Source: Acidobacteriaceae bacterium | GTDB lineage: Bacteria; Acidobacteriota; Terriglobia; Terriglobales; Acidobacteriaceae | Assembly: GCA_903642225.1 (NCBI GenBank) | Contig: CAHJWI010000023.1 | Location: 1 to 64,000, forward strand | Reading direction: 5' to 3' | DNA length: 64,000 nucleotides | Shown here: positions 36,106 through 44,294 of the stretch, piece by piece | Layout: every line of letters begins with the position of its first letter | How positions within the stretch are numbered: the stretch's first letter is position 1 | Notes under the pieces: model-generated | What the model was told of the DNA's origin: nothing | Seen by the model: the letters and a program-made list of their open reading frames with translations, nothing else | The model's database searches: none | Program-made: the position numbers and the translations under genes

Positions 36106-37629
36106 TTAGAGGTCGTGGTGCACGGACGTAACTGTGCTGATCGAATCCGGTGCGAGTTCAACCGCGAAAGCTTCCATGCCAATTTGCATTTGGACAAATT
36201 GGGCGTGTGGCAACTCATTCCGTAAAAGCAGAACTACCCTGCCATCGGGATTCCGAAATGCCAGAGCGTTGTCGCAGGTGCCTGTAAGTGGAAGAAAGCC
36301 GGAGCCAACATCGACGAAATGCGTAAGGTGTTTCAGCAGGTAGTAATCAGGCGTAAAACGATACGTCGAGGTCGAAGGATCAACCAGTACCAGTGAGTTC
36401 TGCGACCATCCCCACGTGCTTTTACCGCCCTGTTCCAGCGCGATATTCCAGTACATGTAGCCGCACACACCGCTGTGGAAGTACGCCTTGAGCAGATCCC
36501 AGCAGTACCCGCTGTACGACCACGTGTTCGTACCGTCCCCACACTCCTGCTCTGACCCAAAGAGAGACAAGTCAGGATAGCGCTTCTGGAGCCCGGCAAG
36601 AGCGTTCTTGCCGGCCCATTGCACACCCACGCCTAGCAGGAAAGCTCCGGCAACAGGATCGGCGTAAACAGCACCGAAGAGGGCCGGGTTACCTCGCTCC
36701 AGTGTTCCAAAGAAGATGTCGATGCCCAGGCTATGCATCTGCGGACCGAGTGCACGAATGAATTGAATGAGCCCCTGAGGCGTCCATGTGCAGCTTGGAA
36801 AGTTCTGAGCAGAGTTGAACTCATTCTGCGGCATCACCATGCTTACGGAGATACCTTCGGCACGGTATGCCTTGATGAACTTTGCGAAGTAGCGGGCGTA
36901 TGCCTCGATGTAGCGCGGCTCAAGGATGAAGAAGTCCTGGCCCTCGTGGCCGACCTGGTCCGGCCTGATGCCATTTGGCTTCCAGCCAGCAATCGCTTCA
37001 GCTTCCGCGTAGAAACGGTTCTTTTTCATCCACGCAGGGGGTGTCCACGGCGATGCCCATAGGCGTAAGGCCGGATTGTGCTGCTGGGCTGCATGGATAA
37101 AGGGGATCAGAGTTTTTCGATCGTGTTCAATCGAAAAGTGCTCTAGCTCGAAGTCGCCATCCTGCTCGTCGTAGCTGTACGCCTCGGTAGAGAAGTCATT
37201 TGCACCGATCGGCATTCGGCAGTAGGAAAACCGAGCTCCAGCCGTTGGATGAAACAACTCACGCATTACTGCATCGCGGTCTGCCACCGACAGCTTGCTT
37301 AGCGCAGTCCAGCCAAGTTCGTTGAAGCAGGCGCCAAAACCCTGCATGGGCCGATCAGGCTTGGATTGCTGCTGCAGGTCCGCCGCGCTGATATTCAGAT
37401 TGAGCATGTCCCAGCGGAAAGTTGGTTCGTACACCGTGCCGGGCTGCCATGCACCTGCGGCCGTGGTCGTCGTCAGGGTATGCCGCTGACTAGTCAGGGG
37501 AACGGGCGGCGGAAGCTGCTGACCGCTCCCCATTCGAGCCATACCGGCCGCCGCGCCCAAAGCGCCGAAGCGAAGAATCTGCCTTCTGTTCCAGGATGTC
37601 TCGGCCACACTGCCACACTCCGTCTGCAA
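36106..37629 (-). CDS. GH30-family glycoside hydrolase, Tat-exported
   Basis: 507 residues. Twin-arginine signal near the start (NRRQILRFGALGAAAGMARM). Glycoside hydrolase family 30 barrel: GFGACFNELGW, LRLWASPWTPPAWMKKNRFY, acid/base Glu270 in MPQNEFNS, nucleophile Glu360 in LFGSEQECG. It ends with the GH30 beta-sandwich (LALRNPDG-like ALAFRNPDGRVVLLLRNELP). GH30 members include beta-glucosidases, glucuronoxylanases, fucosidases and beta-1,6-glucanases; the subfamily cannot be told by eye. It is convergent with the sulfatase across 65 bases. Using the Tat route in both genes suggests cofactor-bound or fast-folding proteins. Confidence 0.9.
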   Translation of the reverse strand: MQTECGSVAETSWNRRQILRFGALGAAAGMARMGSGQQLPPPVPLTSQRHTLTTTTAAGAWQPGTVYEPTFRWDMLNLNISAADLQQQSKPDRPMQGFGACFNELGWTALSKLSVADRDAVMRELFHPTAGARFSYCRMPIGANDFSTEAYSYDEQDGDFELEHFSIEHDRKTLIPFIHAAQQHNPALRLWASPWTPPAWMKKNRFYAEAEAIAGWKPNGIRPDQVGHEGQDFFILEPRYIEAYARYFAKFIKAYRAEGISVSMVMPQNEFNSAQNFPSCTWTPQGLIQFIRALGPQMHSLGIDIFFGTLERGNPALFGAVYADPVAGAFLLGVGVQWAGKNALAGLQKRYPDLSLFGSEQECGDGTNTWSYSGYCWDLLKAYFHSGVCGYMYWNIALEQGGKSTWGWSQNSLVLVDPSTSTYRFTPDYYLLKHLTHFVDVGSGFLPLTGTCDNALAFRNPDGRVVLLLRNELPHAQFVQMQIGMEAFAVELAPDSISTVTSVHHDL

Positions 37630-37795
37630 TGTCAGTGATAACGTTTCGCGTCGTAACCCGCGCGGATTCGCCTCAGCAGACTACTGAAGCTGCTCGGGGC
37701 TTCTCGGTTTCGTCGCGATCTCCGTATAACGTCAATTCCACCTGCCTCATAGCACTTAAGTTACCACCGCCGCGTGACTTGCGGCCGCAGTGCTG

Positions 37796-37825
37796 TTGAC
37801 ATCCATCTTTATGTGGAGCTCTAAT
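37796..37825 (+). promoter_or_regulatory. sigma-70-like promoter upstream of the receptor-TPR-UnbV genes
   Basis: TTGACA (37796-37801), an 18-base spacer, then TCTAAT (37820-37825). It is 92 bases before the receptor ATG. The -35 is a consensus match; the -10 differs from TATAAT at two bases. Confidence 0.45.
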
Positions 37826-37916
37826 GGTTGTCGCACTAGCAGATACAAGGGGTGTTCTGGCGAGGACCAGGCAAACCCCTGGATTGGCTTTGTAGCACCT
37901 TATCTGGAGGTCTCGC

Positions 37917-40900
37917 ATGAGACGCAATATCGTACCAATCGTGCTCGCGGTGTCGTGCCTATCCGTTGGCTCTTCGGCCATTGGGCAAAGTGCGAACGCT
38001 GGTGACATTCGTGGAACAGCAACTGACGCGACGGGGGCCTTAGTGCCTGACGTCACCGTAACAATTTTGAACACCGCGACTGGCGTCTCCAAGGCGTTGA
38101 CGACAAACAAAGACGGCCTCTATGACTCCGGTCCAATCGTCACCGGCAACTACTCCGTCACGTTTAGTAAAGATGGCTTTTCCAATTACACTCGCACGGG
38201 TCTGAACCTGGACGTGGCAACGGTCACGGTTGATGGTTCCCTGAAGATCGGCGCTTCTTCGGATACCGTCTCGGTCAACACGGACGTGCCGCTTATCGAG
38301 ACAGAAACGGGCGAGCAGTCCGCAACGCTGACTTTTCAGACCCTGAATGAGCTGCCCAACACCGGCGGAAGCGGTACCGGCCCCACGTGGGAGAACTTCA
38401 CCACCCTGATCGCTGGAGCTGCAGCCACCCCTTCCGCTCCGTTAGGCAACACGCCTGGCCAGTCAGTCGCCGTCAACGGCAATCTCCCGTATAACTCCAT
38501 TCTGTCCGACGGTGCGGAATCTACCCTGCCCAGCTCCGCAAATGCGGATACCTACGTCTTTGAGGTGGTCCAGGAAGTCAAGGTCAGTACCTCGGCCTTC
38601 TCCGCGCAATATGGAGTGGGCGGTGTCTTGTTTAACCAGATCAGCAAAGGTGGCAGCAACCGTTTCCACGGCGCCGCCTACCTGTACAACCAGAACGACG
38701 CGTATAACGCCATTTCTTACTTCTCAGATACCAAAAGCCGTGTCCGCTTCAACAATTTCGGCGGCTCGATCGGCGGCCCGATCCTCAAAGACAAGGCATT
38801 CTTTTACTTCAACTACGACCAAATCAACAACAACTCCGCCGTGAACGGCTTCGCAACGGTGCCAACAATGGCGCAGCGCAACGGTGATTTCTCCCAGCAG
38901 TTGGTGCCCGGCGTCACATGCGCAGCCACCACTCCCGGCGGTCCCAGCAGCCCAGGTTGCATCTACGATCCCGCGTCAACAGTCATTACCAACGGCCAGA
39001 TTAGCCGCACGCCTTTTGCCGGCAACATCATTCCACAAGCTCGTTTCGACACGGTGGCCAAAAACATTCAAGCGTTCTTCCCGGCCCCAAATCGTGTCGT
39101 CAATACTCCACCTGCTTCGTATGACCGCGCAACGGGTGCGTATACCCCCGCACTGACCACTAGCAATTATTTCTACCAAGGAACGCAATCCAACCCATAC
39201 AAGAAGTACTTTGGTCGACTCGACTTTAACCTGAGTGAGAAGAATCGCCTCACAGCCACCGTACAGAAACGTGACAATCCAGCGTTCAATATTGGCCAGG
39301 ATATCTGCCCGGTCAACTGTTATGCCGGTGACGTCGATAGTTACAACGCGCAAATCACCGACGTTCACAGCTTCAGCAGTAACTTTGTGAACGAGGTGCG
39401 TTTCGGATACACAAATCAGCTGAATTTCTTTGTGGGTCAGAGCTTCGGCGGAGGCTACCCAGCAAAGCTCGGTTTTCAGTACGTAAAGGCTGACGGCTTT
39501 CCGAGCATCAATTTCAGCAATGGCACTTTGGGTCTTGGACCCGGCATCAACGCTATTTACAAAGAGCACGTTTTCGATCCTTCTGACGTAGTCACACTCA
39601 TTCGCGGTCGGCACGTCCTCCACTTCGGGGGCGAGGTCTTGATTAACGAAGATAACTCGACCGCATGGGGCAACCTGAATCCGGGATCATTTGGGTTTAC
39701 GGGCGATTACACCAAAGGCAGCCTTGCGGACAAGAACTCCGGTTTTCAGTATGCCGACTTCCTGCTCGGCACGGCACACGACTGGAGTGCTCAGGTACAG
39801 CCGGAATATGCAGGGCGTCAAAAGACTCCGCAGATCTTTATTCAGGACGACTACAAGATCCGTCCGAACCTGACCCTCAACCTTGGCTTGCGCTATCAGG
39901 TTCAGCTTGGGTGGAAAGACGCAAAAAACGATCAGGCGACGTTCGATCCCACAATCCTGAACAGCGCGACCAACACCCTGGGAGCCATCTGGTTCGCCGC
40001 AAACAAGACCAACGGCCGTACAGCCTTGCAGGAGAACAAATACGATATCGTTCTACCCCGCGTTGGATTCGCGTACACCGCGAGGCCAGACATGGTGCTG
40101 CGGGGCGGCTTCGGTATCTACTCCTATGACTGGAGCCTCGACCAGTATGGTCAGGGTGAGGGTCAGGCAATCAACACGACCGGCAACGCCTCAGACAACA
40201 GTAACGGTCTGGCCTATGTCACAGCGCTCGCAGGTACTGGTGCTAATCTGCCCTTTGCTCCGGTGAGCACAGATCCGGCTAGCCGCAACAATCAGGACTT
40301 CAACTACGTGCCCCATAACACACCTGTGGCTCGTATCCTGCAGTACAACTTCAGCATGGAGAAGCAGTTTACCAACAATTTTGCCGTACAGCTGGCCTAC
40401 GTCGGTAGCCACGGCTATAACCTTGTTTTCCCATCTAGCATCAATCAGCTCACAGTAGGTAACTTGGGTAAAGGTCCGGCTGCAAGGCCGTTTCCGCAGC
40501 TCAACAGCCTTGCGGGCTATCAGGTTGGAGCTATCTCCAACTACAATTCTGCACAGGTCAGTGTTACCAAGCGGTTCACGCACGGTTTCAGCTTTGATAC
40601 CAACTACGTATGGTCCAAGTTTTTGGACGATATCGATTCCTCCGGCTGGGGTAGCCGTGCGGGTACGTTGCAGTATCAGGACGCGTACGATTTTGGAGCG
40701 AACTACGGACCGTCTAACTTCGACATCAGAAACGCCTGGAAGGGCAACGTAATTTATCAGTTGCCTTTCGGTATCGGTCAGCAATTTCTTAATAGCAACC
40801 ACTTGCTCGACGCGGCGATTGGTGGATGGCGCGCCTCTGCTACCTTTCAGGTACAGGATGGTAACCCGTTCACGCCAACGATCAACGGCCAGATTGCGAA

Positions 40901-41273
40901 CAGCAATGAGCTTGGTGGGGGAAGTAATTTCCGCCTAAGACCAAATCTCGTTGGTAATCCGATACCCACACATCGAACGTTGCAGACGTACTTCAATGAA
41001 GCAGCGTATGCAACCCCAAATGCAAATAGCTTTGGCAATGTGCGTCGGAATAGCCTATACGGTCCCGGCTACGAGAGCTTCAATGTCTCTCTCGGCAAAA
41101 CTTTCCACTACAACGAAACCATCGGGCTTGCTATTCGTGCCGATGTACAAAATGTCCTCAACCACCCCACCTTCGGTGTTCCAAATACGGATACAACGAA
41201 CACGGGAGCTCAGATCACAAGTACAAGCAACCAGGCCCGCAACATGCAGCTTAGTGGTCGCTTGTTTTTCTAA
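37917..41273 (+). CDS. Oar-like TonB-dependent outer-membrane receptor
   Basis: 1118 residues. GGAGG precedes the ATG. The signal peptide MRRNIVPIVLAVSCLSVGSS is cleaved near AIGQS. Carboxypeptidase-regulatory-like domain DIRGTATDATGALVPDVTVT is followed by the plug (FQTLNELPNTGGSGTGPTWE, VVQEVKVSTSAFSAQYGVGG) and a barrel ending NMQLSGRLFF. It begins a three-gene plus-strand set: a hairpin separates it from the TPR and UnbV genes, so the latter may be expressed at a lower level or separately. By analogy with SusC-type systems it probably imports oligosaccharides released by the neighbouring hydrolases. Confidence 0.92.
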   Translation: MRRNIVPIVLAVSCLSVGSSAIGQSANAGDIRGTATDATGALVPDVTVTILNTATGVSKALTTNKDGLYDSGPIVTGNYSVTFSKDGFSNYTRTGLNLDVATVTVDGSLKIGASSDTVSVNTDVPLIETETGEQSATLTFQTLNELPNTGGSGTGPTWENFTTLIAGAAATPSAPLGNTPGQSVAVNGNLPYNSILSDGAESTLPSSANADTYVFEVVQEVKVSTSAFSAQYGVGGVLFNQISKGGSNRFHGAAYLYNQNDAYNAISYFSDTKSRVRFNNFGGSIGGPILKDKAFFYFNYDQINNNSAVNGFATVPTMAQRNGDFSQQLVPGVTCAATTPGGPSSPGCIYDPASTVITNGQISRTPFAGNIIPQARFDTVAKNIQAFFPAPNRVVNTPPASYDRATGAYTPALTTSNYFYQGTQSNPYKKYFGRLDFNLSEKNRLTATVQKRDNPAFNIGQDICPVNCYAGDVDSYNAQITDVHSFSSNFVNEVRFGYTNQLNFFVGQSFGGGYPAKLGFQYVKADGFPSINFSNGTLGLGPGINAIYKEHVFDPSDVVTLIRGRHVLHFGGEVLINEDNSTAWGNLNPGSFGFTGDYTKGSLADKNSGFQYADFLLGTAHDWSAQVQPEYAGRQKTPQIFIQDDYKIRPNLTLNLGLRYQVQLGWKDAKNDQATFDPTILNSATNTLGAIWFAANKTNGRTALQENKYDIVLPRVGFAYTARPDMVLRGGFGIYSYDWSLDQYGQGEGQAINTTGNASDNSNGLAYVTALAGTGANLPFAPVSTDPASRNNQDFNYVPHNTPVARILQYNFSMEKQFTNNFAVQLAYVGSHGYNLVFPSSINQLTVGNLGKGPAARPFPQLNSLAGYQVGAISNYNSAQVSVTKRFTHGFSFDTNYVWSKFLDDIDSSGWGSRAGTLQYQDAYDFGANYGPSNFDIRNAWKGNVIYQLPFGIGQQFLNSNHLLDAAIGGWRASATFQVQDGNPFTPTINGQIANSNELGGGSNFRLRPNLVGNPIPTHRTLQTYFNEAAYATPNANSFGNVRRNSLYGPGYESFNVSLGKTFHYNETIGLAIRADVQNVLNHPTFGVPNTDTTNTGAQITSTSNQARNMQLSGRLFF

Positions 41274-41290
41274 AGTCACTGCGTCAGGTC

Positions 41291-41323
41291 AGCGGGGGCG
41301 ACCAGAAATGGTTCGTCCCCGCT
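41291..41323 (+). terminator. GAAA-tetraloop hairpin after the receptor gene
   Basis: AGCGGGGGCGACCA, loop GAAA, then TGGTTCGTCCCCGCT pair along almost their whole length with one bulged T. TTTCTATTTG follows. It is a good intrinsic terminator or attenuator 18 bases after the receptor stop and before the TPR gene. Confidence 0.8.
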
Positions 41324-41369
41324 TTCTATTTGTCTCAAAGGTAGTCTTTTCGGTAGGGTGTTTAAGGTG

Positions 41370-42572
41370 ATGCAGACCTGTACACAGAATTGGGCCTGGA
41401 CGCTGCTGGCCGGCTGTACCTTCTTTGCAACGGCCGACGGCAGCCTTGCAGCGCAGGCGGTCGCCGTCCCGGCCAGTTCCGCACAGCACCTGCAACGTGC
41501 CCATGAGCTCCTGGTACAGAAACAGCCGGGTCAGGCTGTTGCTGAGTTCCGTGCCGTGCTGCAGGCTGACCCGGACAACATCGATGCCACTGCCAACCTT
41601 GGCGTACTTCTCTATTTCGATCGTGACTACACCGAAGCGGAGCCTCTGCTCACCCGTGCCGTTGCAGCACAGCCCGTTCCGAAGTTGAAGGCGCTGCTCG
41701 GTCTGGCGCAACGACGCAACGGCCACCCCGACCTCGCCCGCGCCACCCTGGCGAATGCTCTACCCGAACTTAAAAACGATCAGGCAAGCATCTTTCGTGA
41801 AGTCGGCCTGGAGCTTGTCGAGCTTGATACCGCTGCGGACGACCTTCCGGCTGCGGCCGCCATTGCAGCCCAGTTACGAAGCCGATTGCCAGAGGATCCC
41901 GGCGTGCTCTATGCCGCTTACCGCATCAACACCGATCTCGCCAATGAAGCCATGCTCGACCTTTCGATTGCCGCGCCCAAATCCGGCCAAATGCATCAGG
42001 CGATGGCACATGAACTGTCTCGTGAGCGGGATCTGAAAGGTGCCATCACCAACTATCGAGCCGCCCTGGCCGCAGACCCGGACCTGCCGGGCGGTCATTA
42101 TGAACTGGCTGAGGTGCTGCGGCAGTCAGCAGAACCCGCCCAGAAAGCCGAAGCCGAGCAGCAGTATCAATTTGCGCTGAAAGCGAATTCGTCAGACTTC
42201 CGATCCATGACCCGCTTGGGTGACCTTGCTGCCGAGCGCGGCGAGCACGACGGCGCCACCGGCATGTACCGTCATGCGCTGGAACTGTCGCCTGGTAACA
42301 CCGACGCTAACGTGGGACTGGCACACGAGCTGGTGGAAACGAATCATCTCACTGAGGCACTGCCCATTCTGCGCTCGCTGGAGAAGGCGGACCCCACTGA
42401 TGTGCTGGTTCATTTTCGGCTGGCAGCTCTGTACCGCCGGTTAAAGCGTCCGGAAGAAGCCCGGCGCGAGGTCGCCGCATACGATAAGTACAAGGCGATC
42501 AAAGAACAAATGCGCGCTCTCTACCAGGAGATGCGCTTGGACACGCCGGGCCCAACGGCGGTGCAACCCTGA
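41370..42572 (+). CDS. exported tetratricopeptide-repeat protein
   Basis: 400 residues from the ATG at 41370; a GTG at 41358 is an alternative. The export signal is NWAWTLLAGCTFFATADGSL, followed by AAQA. At least six TPR units are visible, e.g. HELLVQKQPGQAVAEFRAVL, ANLGVLLYFDRDYTEAEPLL, MYRHALELSPGNTDANVGLA, ALPILRSLEKADPTDVLVHF. TPR proteins scaffold other proteins. It is periplasmic by its signal, and its stop lies one base before the start of the UnbV-domain gene. TPR plus CRTAC1-type genes next to large receptors recur in Acidobacteriota, as far as I recall, but the role is undefined. Confidence 0.85.
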   Translation: MQTCTQNWAWTLLAGCTFFATADGSLAAQAVAVPASSAQHLQRAHELLVQKQPGQAVAEFRAVLQADPDNIDATANLGVLLYFDRDYTEAEPLLTRAVAAQPVPKLKALLGLAQRRNGHPDLARATLANALPELKNDQASIFREVGLELVELDTAADDLPAAAAIAAQLRSRLPEDPGVLYAAYRINTDLANEAMLDLSIAAPKSGQMHQAMAHELSRERDLKGAITNYRAALAADPDLPGGHYELAEVLRQSAEPAQKAEAEQQYQFALKANSSDFRSMTRLGDLAAERGEHDGATGMYRHALELSPGNTDANVGLAHELVETNHLTEALPILRSLEKADPTDVLVHFRLAALYRRLKRPEEARREVAAYDKYKAIKEQMRALYQEMRLDTPGPTAVQP

Positions 42573-42573
42573 T

Positions 42574-44289
42574 ATGGCGGATCTCCGCAACGCACTTTCG
42601 CAACTGCTCTTCGCATCTGCATCGCTTTTGGTCCTAACCCTGCCCCCCTTGCACGCTCAGGCCGTCCCAGCGTTGGTCGACATAACCGCCTCAACCGGTA
42701 TCCACTTCAACCACCTTTCAAGCCCCGATCAGAAATTTATCGTCGAGTCGATGAGCGGCGGCGTCGCACTCATCGACTTCGACGGCGATGGCTGGCTGGA
42801 CATCTACTTCACCAATGCACCCAGTGTAGGCATGGCTCTGGTTGGCAAGGCCGCCCACAGTGGCCTGTACCACAACAACCACGACGGCACGTTTACCGAC
42901 GTTGCAGAGAAGGCCGGTGTCGCGACACCCTGCTGGGCCATGGGTGCGGCCGTCGGTGACTTCAATAACGACGGTTGGCCTGATCTTGCCGTAAGCTGCT
43001 TCGGCGGCGTCGTGCTCTACCGCAACAATCACGACGGCACGTTTGAAGACGTGACTGTGAGCAGCGGCTTGAAAGCGGACACGGGATGGGCGACCGGTGT
43101 CACGTTTGGCGACTATGACGGGGACGGCTTCGTCGACCTGTTTGTGCCTCACTACGTCGATCTGGACCTGGCAAACCTGCCGGCTTTTGGATCGCTTAAA
43201 ACCTGCCAGTACCATGAAATTTCCGTGCAGTGCGGGCCCCGCGGCCTAAAAGGCAAAGGCGACACGCTGTGGCACAACAATGGCATTGGCACCTTCACCG
43301 AAGTCGCCCGAAAAGCCGGTGTCGACGATCCGAAACATTTTTTCGGCCTGGGTGCTGTCTGGTCCGACTTTGACAACGACGGTAAGCTTGACCTGCTCGT
43401 TGCCAACGACGGTGAGCCAAACTACCTTTACCGAGGCTTGGGCAACGGCACCTTTAAGGAGATCGGCGCAGATGCCGGCGTCGCCCTGAGTGAAGAAGGC
43501 AGTGAGCAGGCCAACATGGGCGTCGCGATCGGCGATTACCTGCGCACCGGCCGCATGAGCGTTGCCATCTCCCACTTCAGCGACGAGTACGCGGAGTTGT
43601 ACCGCAACGACGGCGACATGAACTTCACAGATGTCGCTCACTCCGCTGCCATCGCGAAAAACAGCGTGCCGTACGTCGGCTGGGGCGACGCCTTCCTCGA
43701 TACCTCAAACCGAGGCCTGCTCGACCTGATCCTGGTCAACGGCCATGTCTACCCGCAGGTCGACAGCTCCAAGCTTGGCACGGCATACCGTGAGCCCAAG
43801 CTGCTTTACGTCAATCAAGGCGACGGCACTTTTCGTGAGGTGGGACTACAGGGCGGCCCTGCCTTGAGCACACCGCAGGTAAGCCGCGGCCTTGCCGTGG
43901 GCGACCTGTTCAACTCGGGCAAGCTCAACGTCGTGGTTGAAAATCTCACCGGCGAGCCCATGATCCTGCAGACCACCCCGGCACCCGGAAATCACTGGAT
44001 CTCGTTTCGCCTGCTGGGTCAGCCGTCCAATCGGCTCGCCCTCAACGCACGCGTGTTCGTCACCACGGGCACCACCACACAAATGCAGGAGGTACTCAGC
44101 GGTGGCAGCTACCTGTCGCAAAGTGACTTGCGCCTCCATTTCGGCGTAGCGGCTACAGCCACGGTTGATACAGTGGCTGTGCTGTGGCCCGACGGCAGGC
44201 GGGAAACTTTTCACCACATCGCCGCAGACCACTTTTACGTGCTGCAGCAGGGCGGCCAGCCGGAGCTGGACCCCAAGGCGAAGCGTTAG
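42574..44289 (+). CDS. CRTAC1-type protein: FG-GAP/VCBS propeller with ASPIC/UnbV domain
   Basis: 571 residues, exported (SASLLVLTLPPLHAQA). The body is a beta-propeller of FG-GAP repeats with calcium loops: DFDGDGWLDIYFTN, DFNNDGWPDLAVS, DYDGDGFVDLFVP, DFDNDGKLDLLVAND, each followed by LYRNNHDGTFEDVT-like ends. The C-terminal 100 residues are an ASPIC/UnbV domain (LNARVFVTTGTTTQMQEVLS, SDLRLHFGVA, VLWPDGRRETF). Such proteins bind calcium and probably carbohydrate or protein ligands at the surface. It is translated directly after the TPR gene. As a pair downstream of the receptor they may do the ligand capture that SusD does in Bacteroidota; this is inference only. Confidence 0.9.
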   Translation: MADLRNALSQLLFASASLLVLTLPPLHAQAVPALVDITASTGIHFNHLSSPDQKFIVESMSGGVALIDFDGDGWLDIYFTNAPSVGMALVGKAAHSGLYHNNHDGTFTDVAEKAGVATPCWAMGAAVGDFNNDGWPDLAVSCFGGVVLYRNNHDGTFEDVTVSSGLKADTGWATGVTFGDYDGDGFVDLFVPHYVDLDLANLPAFGSLKTCQYHEISVQCGPRGLKGKGDTLWHNNGIGTFTEVARKAGVDDPKHFFGLGAVWSDFDNDGKLDLLVANDGEPNYLYRGLGNGTFKEIGADAGVALSEEGSEQANMGVAIGDYLRTGRMSVAISHFSDEYAELYRNDGDMNFTDVAHSAAIAKNSVPYVGWGDAFLDTSNRGLLDLILVNGHVYPQVDSSKLGTAYREPKLLYVNQGDGTFREVGLQGGPALSTPQVSRGLAVGDLFNSGKLNVVVENLTGEPMILQTTPAPGNHWISFRLLGQPSNRLALNARVFVTTGTTTQMQEVLSGGSYLSQSDLRLHFGVAATATVDTVAVLWPDGRRETFHHIAADHFYVLQQGGQPELDPKAKR

Positions 44290-44294
44290 CCGCT

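Noticed and set aside
37634-37648. TGATAACGTTTCGCG upstream of the GH30 gene as a LacI operator
   Set aside because: Only the central six bases are symmetrical; the flanks do not match the perfect site at 52768.
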